Shown here one piece after another: positions 52,097-59,978 of a stretch of DNA of 64,000 bases. Under the pieces are notes generated by a model, which saw only the letters and a program-made list of their open reading frames with translations, did not search any database and was not told the origin of the DNA. The translations under genes were made by a program, and so were the position numbers. The DNA is taken from contig NZ_BAABFC010000020.1 in NCBI RefSeq assembly GCF_039540575.1, positions 49,694 to 113,693 on the forward strand, given 5' to 3'. Source of the stretch: Pseudaeromonas paramecii. GTDB lineage: Bacteria; Pseudomonadota; Gammaproteobacteria; Enterobacterales; Aeromonadaceae. Each line of letters begins with the position of its first letter. Positions within the stretch are counted from its first letter, which is position 1.

Positions 52097-53289
52097 GCCG
52101 GGGTACTCCGATCCAGGGTTTGCAGCAGGTGGGTCTTGGAGATGAGGCCCAGGTAGAGGCCCCTCTCATCCACCACGGGTACCTGGCAGGGCGCCTCGGC
52201 CACCAGGCCGATCAGCTCGTTCAGCGGCGTTTCGCCTTGAATGGGCTGGGGCAGGGGCAACAGGGCCTTATCCAGCGCCTGCTGGCCGGCGGCGGCCTGC
52301 TTGAGGGAGTCTACCGACACCACGCCGACGAAGCGCCGGTTGCGGTCGATGACGAAGCCGTAGTCGCGCTCCTGATCCTCGAGCTGCTTGAGGGCGGCGC
52401 GGGGGCCGTCGGTGTCGTGTTTCTTGATGAGGGGGATCTGGCGGCGCTGGGCTATGTCCTTGGCGCTGAACACCTGGGCCAGATCCACGCCGCGGAAGAA
52501 GGCACGCACATAGTCGTTGGCTGGCTGGTTCAGGATCTCGTCCGGGGTGCCTATCTGTACCACCACCCCCTCCTGCATGATGGCGATGCGATCGCCGATG
52601 CGCATGGCCTCGTCCAGATCGTGGGAGATGAAGACGATGGTGCGCTGCTGGCTGCCCTGCAGCTTCAGCAACTCGTCCTGCATCTCGGTGCGGATCAGGG
52701 GATCCAGGGCGGAGAAGGCCTCGTCCATCAACAGGATGTCCGGGTCGTTGGCCAGGGCGCGGGCCAGGCCGACCCGTTGTTTCATGCCGCCGGACAGGGC
52801 ATCGGGGTAGGCGTCGGCCCAGGTCTCCAGGCCCACCTGGGCCAGGGCCTGACGGGCCGCCGCATCACGCTGCGGCTTGGCCACCCCGGCCAGCATCAAG
52901 CCGAAGGCGGCATTGTCCAGCACGGTCAGGTGGGGCATCAGGGCGAAAGACTGGAACACCATGCTGATCTTCTTGCGCCGCACCTGGCGCAGGGCGTCGG
53001 CGGAGATGGACGCAATGTCCTCGCCGTCGATCAGCACCTGGCCGCGGCTCGGCTCGATCAGGCGGTTGAGCAGGCGCACCAGGGTGGACTTGCCGGAGCC
53101 GGAGAGCCCCATGATGACGAAGATTTCCCCTTCCTGAATGCTGAGGTTGACGTCCTGCACCCCGACGGAGAGGCCGGTGCGTTTGAGGATCTCGGCCTTG
53201 TCCTGCCCCTGTTCCAGCAGGGCAAAGGCCCGCTCCGGCTTGTCGCCGAAGACCTTATAGAGTTGTTTGACTTCGAGTTTGGCAGTCAT
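52093..53289 (-). CDS. proV: Glycine betaine/proline betaine ABC ATPase with CBS domains
   Basis: A 398-residue ATPase. Walker A GLSGSGKST, signature LSGGMKQR, Walker B ILLMDEAFSALDP and the switch FISHDLDEAM are intact. Two CBS domains occupy the C-terminus (about 280-398), which in related proteins sense ionic strength. The N-terminal KVFGDKPERAFALLEQGQ is specific for ProV. It leads proVWX, with AAGGA before the ATG and a 15-bp palindrome in the upstream region. Confidence 0.96.
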   Translation of the reverse strand: MTAKLEVKQLYKVFGDKPERAFALLEQGQDKAEILKRTGLSVGVQDVNLSIQEGEIFVIMGLSGSGKSTLVRLLNRLIEPSRGQVLIDGEDIASISADALRQVRRKKISMVFQSFALMPHLTVLDNAAFGLMLAGVAKPQRDAAARQALAQVGLETWADAYPDALSGGMKQRVGLARALANDPDILLMDEAFSALDPLIRTEMQDELLKLQGSQQRTIVFISHDLDEAMRIGDRIAIMQEGVVVQIGTPDEILNQPANDYVRAFFRGVDLAQVFSAKDIAQRRQIPLIKKHDTDGPRAALKQLEDQERDYGFVIDRNRRFVGVVSVDSLKQAAAGQQALDKALLPLPQPIQGETPLNELIGLVAEAPCQVPVVDERGLYLGLISKTHLLQTLDRSTPA

Positions 53290-53342
53290 GGAATCCTTAC
53301 TATGGGAAGGTGTACAGAAATGAAACTAAATATGCATAGCAA

Positions 53343-53357
53343 TACTAATCATTAGTA
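53343..53357. promoter_or_regulatory. Perfect 15-bp palindrome in the proV promoter region
   Basis: TACTAATCATTAGTA is a perfect palindrome about a central C, 54 bases before the proV start, close to promoter-like boxes (TTGCTT upstream on the minus strand, an AT-rich -10 region downstream). A MarR-family gene lies immediately upstream of proV, and MarR proteins bind palindromes of this kind. The binding protein is inferred. Confidence 0.6.
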
Positions 53358-53482
53358 CCGTAAAGCAATTTGCCGTGAATTTGAAGGATTTCGTCGGGCT
53401 TAACGCCAGATCACCCCGATAAGTGGCGGATTGGTAGGGGGTGTTTTTGATTGAAAAGGCGGATTTACTCGGTGAGTGGAAC

Positions 53483-53513
53483 AAAAAAAAAGCCCGCCGA
53501 GTGGCGGGCTTTT
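53483..53513 (-). terminator. Rho-independent terminator after the MarR-family gene
   Basis: On the minus strand GCCCGCC/GGCGGGC with an ACTC loop and flanking A/T pairs is followed by nine T residues. It separates the regulator transcript from proVWX. Confidence 0.92.
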
Positions 53514-53554
53514 AAGCTCTTTCGAAATTTATGTTTAGCATTGCTAATTTTTGT

Positions 53555-54037
53555 TTAGGGCTCGTTGCGGGTCAACTCGCCGCCGGCCAGCATGGGGGCA
53601 GTCTGTTGGATAGGCGCATCCAGCACCTCGGCCAGCAGTTCCAGGGAGCCCAGCAGCATGGACTGCTGCCAGTCTGGCAGGGTGGCGAAGCGCTCCACAA
53701 AGCGCTCCTGCAGGGTATCCGGTGCCTGAGAGAGACGCGCGGCCCCCTCCTCGGTGAGCTTGACCCACACCTTGCGCTTGTCATCCGTGCCCCGCAGCCG
53801 GATAACCAGGGCCCGGCTCTCCAAGCGATCCAGTATGCTGGTGACGGTGGCCTGGGCCAGGTTCATGCGCTGGGCCAGCACCCCCGTGCTCATGGGCTGT
53901 TCCGCCTGCAGGGTCTGCAGGGTCAGCAGTTGGGGCAGGGTGAGGCCGCAGGCACGGCTCAGGTCCCGTTCGTTGAGATCTATGGTGCGTATGATGCCGC
54001 GCAGGTGGCTGAGCACGGCCTGACTTTTCGGATTCAT
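53555..54037 (-). CDS. MarR-family transcriptional regulator (CosR-like)
   Basis: A 160-residue winged-helix regulator. The start HLRGIIRTIDLNERDLSRACGLTLPQLL (landmarks IIRTIDLNE and GLTLPQLL), the recognition helix region LAQRMNLAQATVTSILDRLE and the wing DKRKVWVKLTEEG are typical. The N-terminal signature resembles the CosR/EctR group that controls compatible-solute genes in Vibrio and relatives. It lies just upstream of proVWX on the same strand but has its own terminator, so it probably represses proV through the nearby palindrome. No clear ribosome binding site precedes the ATG. Confidence 0.85.
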   Translation of the reverse strand: MNPKSQAVLSHLRGIIRTIDLNERDLSRACGLTLPQLLTLQTLQAEQPMSTGVLAQRMNLAQATVTSILDRLESRALVIRLRGTDDKRKVWVKLTEEGAARLSQAPDTLQERFVERFATLPDWQQSMLLGSLELLAEVLDAPIQQTAPMLAGGELTRNEP

Positions 54038-54116
54038 GATGCGGTTACGTCTGGAATGTCAGGGCTTTATAGACAGGCCGGCGCGCCATGGCAAGCCCCC
54101 GCAAGGTAAATCCTGG

Positions 54117-54488
54117 TCAATGGGGGGACGACGCGGTGCTGGCCTGACCGGATAAGGCTTGACCGATCTCCTGCTCCAGTGCCGTCAGACCCAGCTGCAG
54201 GCCAGGCCAGTGGCAGTCCAGCCGCAGGTCGTCCTCGTGCTGCGCCGCCAGCGTCACGGCGATGAGCCGCTGGCATAAGGGCTCGCTGGCCAGATAGGGC
54301 AGGCTGCCCTTCAAGCGATGCAACAGGCGCCTGAGCTCGGGCCAGTCCTGTTGTTGCTGAGCCTCGGCCAGCTGCCCCCGCAGGGATGCCGCACTGTGCT
54401 GATAAACCCGTAACGCCTCATAAAACAGGTCGCCGGCCTCACCGCACAGGCGCCACAGTTTGCCTTGATCCAGCCAGCGCCCGCCCAT
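54117..54488 (-). CDS. Histidine phosphotransfer (Hpt) domain protein
   Basis: A 123-residue, all-helical protein with the Hpt motif LLHRLKGSLPYL; His57 is the expected phosphate acceptor. The start at 54488 has CTGGAG seven bases upstream; an ATG 18 bases further up (54506) lacks a ribosome binding site. It is divergent from the REC-TPR, REC-EAL and GGDEF genes, and a stand-alone Hpt next to receiver-domain genes suggests it passes phosphate to or from one of them. No hybrid kinase is in the window. Confidence 0.83.
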   Translation of the reverse strand: MGGRWLDQGKLWRLCGEAGDLFYEALRVYQHSAASLRGQLAEAQQQQDWPELRRLLHRLKGSLPYLASEPLCQRLIAVTLAAQHEDDLRLDCHWPGLQLGLTALEQEIGQALSGQASTASSPH

Positions 54489-54655
54489 CTTGGTCTCCAG
54501 TTTCATATTTTGCTGATGCCGCTATCGTGTGGTTTTAAATGCTGGTTAATTTTGCATGCTTCGGGATTTGCACTCTGTTCTTTGCGGAACAGATACATAA
54601 ATCATTTGTCGTTAGCATGGTTTCTTTGTCTGGCAAGCAGAGGAGCCAACCTCCG

Positions 54656-56104
54656 ATGGTCGAATCGCACCTGCCCTCCGTCCTTCTCGGCTTGGATGCG
54701 GCCCGCGGCGTATTGCTGGTGGAGTCGTGCCCCCAACAGGCCCAGCACCTGCGCAGCGAGCTGGCGCAGCTGGGCATACCGCCAATCCGGCTGGATTGGG
54801 CGGCGGATGCTGAAACCGCCTGGCGTCTGTGCCGCGAACACGCCTATCAGTTGCTGCTGTGTGATGACACCCTGGGGGCCGAACAGGCGGATGGTGGCCA
54901 ATTGCTGGCGGCCCTGCAACGGGAGGGGTGGCTGGCGACCGACTGCGTGGTCCTGATGATGACCGACGACGCCACCCTGAGCCGGATGCGGCGCCTGGTG
55001 GCCCTCGCGCCGGATGGCTATCTGCTCAAGCCGGTGCAGACCGCCATTGTGTGCCACCGCTGGCCGGGCTGGCTGGCACGTCGTCAGCAGCTGGCGCCCA
55101 TTTTGACGTTGCTGCAGTGCGGCCTGCTGTCGGCCGCCGCCGGACAGGTGGCGGACGTGCTGGCCCAGTCGCCTGAAGATGCCCCAGGCCTGGCGTTGTT
55201 ACAGGCCAGGATCTGGATGGCGCAGCGGCAATTTGATCGCGCCCATAACGCCTTGCTGGATCTCAAGGGGGGCCCCGAAGGCAAACGTGCCCAGCTGGCC
55301 CTGGCGGAGCTGGCCATGCGACGGCGCTATTACGCCCTGGCGGACAGCTGGTTGGCGGCGCTGGAGTCGGATCCGCTGTTTTGTGCCATGGCTCTGACCC
55401 TGGGGGCCGAGAATGCCCTGCGGATGCACCAGTTTTCCCGGGCCCGGCAGAAGTTGCAGCAGGCCATCAGCCTGGCGCCGGGCTCGGTAGAGCCCCACTG
55501 GTTGCTGGCCTGCGTCGAGCTGGCCGATGGCACCCTGCTGGCGGCACAGCAGGCGCTGCAAGAGGGGCTCAGGCAGGATAGACCCGGCCTGAGCTGGGCC
55601 GGCCAGCTGATGCCCCTGCTGGCGGCGGTACAACTGGATCGGCTGGGCCAGGGCGAGCCGGCCGCGGTGGCGGCGCTGTTGCAGCAATTCCAGCAACTGT
55701 GTGGCCTGTGGCAACAGCAGGTCGGACAGGTGGCCTACCGTCCCATGGCCTTGCTGCTGCTGGGACGCCGCCACTGTCTGCTGGGGGCACCCCAGCAGGG
55801 CGCGCTCTGCCTGACCCAGTACCAGAGGGTGTGTCAGCGGCAGCAGGGCCAGCGCCCGCTGCTGGAGCAGATGGAGTTGGTCAAGCTGTTACGCCTGCTT
55901 GGCGATCCTGAAGCGGAGGTTCAGTTGGGACAACTCAACCGACAGCTGGCCGACGCGACGGATCGGGTCGAGCACCTGGCCTGGCGCCTGTATCTGGCCC
56001 GCTGGTGTGCCCTGCCTCCCCTGGTGCGCGCCTGCGACGCGCAGGAGCCCTGTGATTCTGTCAGCCTGGCTCTGGCCAGTAACGAGGTATCCAATGAAGC
56101 CTGA
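54656..56104 (+). CDS. Receiver-like and TPR-like response regulator
   Basis: A 482-residue protein. Residues about 18-135 look like a receiver domain: GVLLVESCP in place of the usual acidic pair, LLLCDD with Asp70 or Asp71 as possible phosphate acceptor, MMTDDATLSRM, and GYLLKPV with the conserved Lys. The rest is made of TPR-like helical repeats (WMAQRQFDRAHNALLDLKGG, ALRMHQFSRARQKLQQAISL). The loss of one acidic residue at the start of the domain may weaken magnesium binding. The start at 54656 has AGGAG ten bases upstream; an earlier ATG at 54617 lacks one. It overlaps the next gene by 11 bases. Confidence 0.8.
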   Translation: MVESHLPSVLLGLDAARGVLLVESCPQQAQHLRSELAQLGIPPIRLDWAADAETAWRLCREHAYQLLLCDDTLGAEQADGGQLLAALQREGWLATDCVVLMMTDDATLSRMRRLVALAPDGYLLKPVQTAIVCHRWPGWLARRQQLAPILTLLQCGLLSAAAGQVADVLAQSPEDAPGLALLQARIWMAQRQFDRAHNALLDLKGGPEGKRAQLALAELAMRRRYYALADSWLAALESDPLFCAMALTLGAENALRMHQFSRARQKLQQAISLAPGSVEPHWLLACVELADGTLLAAQQALQEGLRQDRPGLSWAGQLMPLLAAVQLDRLGQGEPAAVAALLQQFQQLCGLWQQQVGQVAYRPMALLLLGRRHCLLGAPQQGALCLTQYQRVCQRQQGQRPLLEQMELVKLLRLLGDPEAEVQLGQLNRQLADATDRVEHLAWRLYLARWCALPPLVRACDAQEPCDSVSLALASNEVSNEA

Positions 56105-57263
56105 ATACAGACTGCTTATCGTCGAAGATGATGATTTTCAGCGTCAGTGGCTGGCCCGGCTGAGTCAGCCCCATGCCGGCCAGATCCAGGCGGTGGCGGA
56201 TGGCCGGGCGGCCCTGCAACGGCTGGACGATGGCTTTTTGCCAGACATCATCATGCTGGATCTGGGCCTGCCAGGCATGGATGGGATCTGCCTGCTGGCG
56301 GAGCTGGCCCGCCGGCAGCTGTCCAGCGCCCTGGTACTCATCAGTGCGGCCAGCAGCGAGGTGATGGCATCGGTGGCGACCCTGGCGCAGCTGCAGGGCC
56401 TCAACCTGGTGGGGCAGTTTCGCAAGCCGGTGGCGCGGCAGCAGATCCAGGATCTGTTTGCCACGGATCTGTCCTGGGTGGCAGCGCCCAGTCCGCCACC
56501 TCTGCCGTCTGCTCCCAGCGTTCAGGCGGTGAGACAGGCGCTGGCGCGGGGGGACTTTCAGCCCTATTTTCAGCCCCAGATCTGTGCCCAGACCGGCCGC
56601 CTCATGGGGGTGGAGGCCTTGGCCCGCTGGGTGCGTCCCGGCGGCGAGGTAGTGGGGCCGGCGGGCTTTCTCGACCAGTTGGATGCGGCTGGGCTGGGGC
56701 ATCGCCTCACCATGAGCATGTTGGCCCAGTCTCTGGCCAGCGCCCAGCAGTGGCGTAGCCAGGGACTGGATCTGAGCCTGTCGGTGAACATAGCGCCGGA
56801 TGAGCTGCTGTCGCCGACCTTGGTGGAGGAGGTGCTGACCCTGTTGGCCGAGTTTGACTTCCCGCCCCAGCGCCTGTGCCTGGAGATCACCGAGACCCAG
56901 GCCTGCGGGGATCTGGAGGCCCTGCTGAGCGTCGCCAGCCGGTTGCGGCTGCACGGCGTGGGCTTGGCGCTGGATGATTTCGGTACCGGCCATGCGTCCT
57001 TATTGCAGCTGATCCATACGCCGGCCAGCGAGCTGAAGATCGACCGGGCCTTCGTGGCGCGCATGCTGGACAACCCCAGACACAGGGCGGCGGTGGAGAC
57101 CACCCTGGCCCTGGCGGAACGCCTCAAGATCCGCACCGTGGCAGAGGGGGTGGAGACTCAGGCTCAGGCCGATCTGTTGGCCAACCAGGGCTGTCAGCTG
57201 TTGCAGGGGTATCTCTATTCACCGCCGGTGCCGGCCGAGACATTGCTGGCCCGTTGGGGCTAG
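56094..57263 (+). CDS. Receiver-EAL response regulator, c-di-GMP phosphodiesterase
   Basis: A 389-residue response regulator. The receiver has the acidic LIVEDDD, phosphate acceptor Asp56 (IIMLDLGLPGMDG) and Lys111 (QFRKPV). The EAL domain keeps the catalytic set: VEALARW (Glu174), SVNIAPDELL, LEITETQ, LALDDFGTGHASL, LKIDRAFV and AEGVET. It should therefore cleave c-di-GMP to pGpG when phosphorylated. It overlaps the receiver-TPR gene by 11 bases and precedes a diguanylate cyclase by 33 bases, so both c-di-GMP synthesis and breakdown are encoded in one unit. Confidence 0.95.
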   Translation: MKPEYRLLIVEDDDFQRQWLARLSQPHAGQIQAVADGRAALQRLDDGFLPDIIMLDLGLPGMDGICLLAELARRQLSSALVLISAASSEVMASVATLAQLQGLNLVGQFRKPVARQQIQDLFATDLSWVAAPSPPPLPSAPSVQAVRQALARGDFQPYFQPQICAQTGRLMGVEALARWVRPGGEVVGPAGFLDQLDAAGLGHRLTMSMLAQSLASAQQWRSQGLDLSLSVNIAPDELLSPTLVEEVLTLLAEFDFPPQRLCLEITETQACGDLEALLSVASRLRLHGVGLALDDFGTGHASLLQLIHTPASELKIDRAFVARMLDNPRHRAAVETTLALAERLKIRTVAEGVETQAQADLLANQGCQLLQGYLYSPPVPAETLLARWG

Positions 57264-57296
57264 TATGAAACCAATCAAGCCCACGCAGGAGCCGAC

Positions 57297-58571
57297 ATGA
57301 AACTGGACAAGCGACTGAGCCCTTTGACCGATAGGCGCGACCTGGGGCGCTTCTCCCGCCGCCTGCTCAGTGAGGGGCATGAGTGGACGCTGGATGATTT
57401 TATCGCCAAGAACAAGTCCCTCTACGCCAACGTGGTGGTCCGCCTGTTCCTGCTGGTGAACCTGCTGACCCAGGCTTACCTGGTGATGCGTATTGCTGGG
57501 CTGTTGCATCGGGGAGAAATCCAGCTGGATGTGGTGTCGCTGTGGGATCCCCTGCTGGCGCCTTCCGGCTTGCTGCAGGGGCTCTATGGCTTGACTGTGC
57601 TGGCCTGCCTGTTGTTTTTTTGGCGGCCGGGCTGGCTGCTGGGGCGGCGCCAGGCTGAACGGATCTACCGGTATACCCGGGCCCGCTGGATCCTGCTGGC
57701 GGTCACCCTGGTGACCCTGCTGTGGTTGTGTCTGCTCAACTACCACTACCACGTCCAGTACCTGATCCTGACCAATTCCAACTGGGGCATCATGTCGGCG
57801 GTGTTTCTCACCCTCTCCCTGAGCTATGCCAGCATCGCCTTCATCTTTCCCTCCCTGGCCAGTTTGATGCTGGGGATCTTGTTCGCCAGCCTGCTGAATG
57901 ATCCCTATATCCAGCGGCTGCTGGCACCGGATCAGAGCACCCACTGGTTCAGTTACGTCGGCTGGCTGGAGCTCTTGTGGCTCAGTGGGCTGTTCTTCTA
58001 TTTCGCCAATCGCCTGGTGCGCTTTACCGCCGCTCAGGAGTTCGAGAACCTGCAGCTGATGCGGGCTCTGGTGGAGGCCTCCAACCTGGATCCCCTGCTG
58101 AACATCCCCAATCGGCGGGCCTTTTTCAGCACGGCGGAGAAGCGCCTGAGCCGCCTGCAGGCCCGTGGCGGCCAGGCCGTGGTGCTGATGCTGGATGTGG
58201 ATCACTTCAAACGCTACAACGACCATTACGGCCATCTGCAGGGGGATGCCTGTCTGCAGACGGTGGCCGACTGCCTGCGCCGGGGGATCCGCGACGAGGT
58301 GGATAACCTGGGGCGCTACGGCGGCGAGGAGTTCGTGGTCTACCTGGAGGATACGGATCTGGCCGGTGCCCGGGTGGTGGCCCAGCGCATTCAGGCGCTG
58401 CTGGCGGAGGCCGCGCTGCCCCATGCCGCCTCGCCCACGGCCCCCTGGGTGACCATCAGCATAGGGATGGCGCCGCTGCAGGCCGGGCTCTCCCTGGCGG
58501 CCGCGCTGGATCAGGCGGATCAGGCCCTCTACCGGGTCAAACAGCAGGGTCGCAACGGGGTGGGGGACTAG
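57297..58571 (+). CDS. Membrane-bound GGDEF diguanylate cyclase
   Basis: A 424-residue protein with about six membrane helices (50-250) and a C-terminal GGDEF domain. The active-site motif is GGEEF at about residues 342-346, with LMLDVDHFKRYNDHYGHLQGD before it (landmarks DVDHFK and NDHYGH), so cyclase activity is likely. The product-inhibition site is normally RxxD five residues ahead of GGEEF; here it reads DEVD, so the Arg is missing and feedback inhibition may be weak. AGGAG precedes the ATG. Its last four bases overlap the convergent Crp/Fnr-like gene. Confidence 0.93.
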   Translation: MKLDKRLSPLTDRRDLGRFSRRLLSEGHEWTLDDFIAKNKSLYANVVVRLFLLVNLLTQAYLVMRIAGLLHRGEIQLDVVSLWDPLLAPSGLLQGLYGLTVLACLLFFWRPGWLLGRRQAERIYRYTRARWILLAVTLVTLLWLCLLNYHYHVQYLILTNSNWGIMSAVFLTLSLSYASIAFIFPSLASLMLGILFASLLNDPYIQRLLAPDQSTHWFSYVGWLELLWLSGLFFYFANRLVRFTAAQEFENLQLMRALVEASNLDPLLNIPNRRAFFSTAEKRLSRLQARGGQAVVLMLDVDHFKRYNDHYGHLQGDACLQTVADCLRRGIRDEVDNLGRYGGEEFVVYLEDTDLAGARVVAQRIQALLAEAALPHAASPTAPWVTISIGMAPLQAGLSLAAALDQADQALYRVKQQGRNGVGD

Positions 58572-59302
58572 GTCGCGGGGCCATCGCCCGGCGGCGCCAC
58601 CAGCCCGGCCCCCGGATCGTGAAACATCAGGTTGAGGCACTGCAGGGGCGCCCGCAGCCCAGGGAGATCCAGCAGCAGGATGCGGCCCCGGGCCAGCCGT
58701 AGCAGACCGTCCAGCTCAAACTGCTTGAGCACCTCGTTGAGCCGTGGTCGGCTGATGCCAGCCAGCAGGCTCAGCTGTTGCTGGCTGATGGGCAACTGCA
58801 GCCCCTCGGGCAGATCCTGGCCGCAACGGTCGCCCAGGTGCAGCAGCAAATAGGCCACCCGCTGGGGCAGGCTGTGCCAGCTGTTGAGGTTGAGTTGCAG
58901 CCGGACGCCATGTTGCTGCAAGGCGATGGCAAACAACCACTTATAGACCTCGGGCTGTTGACGGCCCAACCCCTCTACCTCCGCCTTCGGCAGCAGCCAG
59001 GCCACCGGCGGCAGCAGCACCTCCATCAGGCTGAACAGCTGGTGTACCTCAGGATTGAAGGCATGAAAGCCCCACCAGTCACCTGGGCCCAGGGCCATGC
59101 CGATGCTGCGCTTCATCTGACCATCGGGTATCGCCAACAGCACGGCACCCTGCTCCAGGTAGAAGATGCCAGGGGGCGGATTGAGGCGGTTGTACTGCTG
59201 CAGCAGATCCACCGGCCGGGCGATGGCCAGCAGCGCCTGTTGCAGGCTGGTGGCGATATCACCGGGCCAGGTGGCCTGGGCCAGGGGCTGGGATGGTGGC
59301 AT
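58568..59302 (-). CDS. Crp/Fnr-family regulator without FNR cysteines
   Basis: A 244-residue regulator: an N-terminal cyclic-nucleotide-binding-type beta barrel (GIFYLEQGAVLLAI, GPGDWWGFHAF) and a C-terminal winged helix with ISQQQLSLLAGISRPRLNEVLKQFELDG (landmarks SQQQLSLLAGISR and LNEVLKQFE). The ring of cysteines of FNR is absent, and the Arg/Ser pair of CRP that binds cAMP is not evident, so its signal is unknown. GGAGGG precedes the ATG at 59302. It follows the GNAT gene by 13 bases and is probably co-transcribed. Confidence 0.85.
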   Translation of the reverse strand: MPPSQPLAQATWPGDIATSLQQALLAIARPVDLLQQYNRLNPPPGIFYLEQGAVLLAIPDGQMKRSIGMALGPGDWWGFHAFNPEVHQLFSLMEVLLPPVAWLLPKAEVEGLGRQQPEVYKWLFAIALQQHGVRLQLNLNSWHSLPQRVAYLLLHLGDRCGQDLPEGLQLPISQQQLSLLAGISRPRLNEVLKQFELDGLLRLARGRILLLDLPGLRAPLQCLNLMFHDPGAGLVAPPGDGPAT

Positions 59303-59315
59303 GGACCCTCCGGTG

Positions 59316-59813
59316 TCACAGACGCAGCAGCATCTCGTGCCAGGCCAGGCCGCCGTGGGCCGAGGCGCTGGGACGCACATAGTTGAAGCCAAAGCGCCGG
59401 TACAGGCCGATATGCTCCTCCCGGCACATCAGCTCGATGGACTGCTTGTGCAGCCGCTTCATGCGCTGGATGAAGTTCACCAGCAGCAGGCCCGCCAGCC
59501 CCTGGCCCTGATGATCCGGGTGTACCGCCAGGGACAATATCACCGCCTGACGGCCCGCCGGGTCGTGGCCCACCAGCTCCTTGAAGGCACAGTCGTCCAT
59601 GCGCACCACATCGGCACAGGCGCTGTTGATCATGCCGGCGATCACGCCGTCGATCTCCAGCAGCATGAAACCATCCGGATACATACGAATACGTTTTTCG
59701 ATCTTCTCCCGGGTCGCCGCCTCGTCGCCGGGGTAGGCGCTGCGCTCGATGGCGTAGCAGCGATCGAGATCCGCGAGGGAAGGGGAGCGCAAGCGATAGT
59801 CGGTCAACAGCAT
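59316..59813 (-). CDS. GNAT-family acetyltransferase
   Basis: A 165-residue enzyme. The acetyl-CoA site reads ILSLAVHPDHQGQGLAGLLL (the Q/R-x-x-G-x-A/G motif) and the C-terminal part LYRRFGFNYVRPSASAHGG is typical. The N-terminus YRLRSPSLADLDRCYAIE resembles serotonin N-acetyltransferase-like members of the family. AAGGAGGTCCC precedes the ATG at 59813, so 28 further residues of open frame are discarded. It forms a two-gene unit with the Crp/Fnr-like regulator. Confidence 0.88.
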   Translation of the reverse strand: MLLTDYRLRSPSLADLDRCYAIERSAYPGDEAATREKIEKRIRMYPDGFMLLEIDGVIAGMINSACADVVRMDDCAFKELVGHDPAGRQAVILSLAVHPDHQGQGLAGLLLVNFIQRMKRLHKQSIELMCREEHIGLYRRFGFNYVRPSASAHGGLAWHEMLLRL

Positions 59814-59978
59814 GGGACCTCCTTGAGTAAGGTTGATGGGGCATGGTAACGCCTGCCGCAGGCCCGGCCAAGGCTGTCGCCTGTCACAATTGGCCACAGT
59901 TCCGACACACTCGGCTGACAGCCCGGGGCTAGGCTCAGGTTAGGCCCATGGTTACGACGTCTTTTGGGAGTGCCTGTC

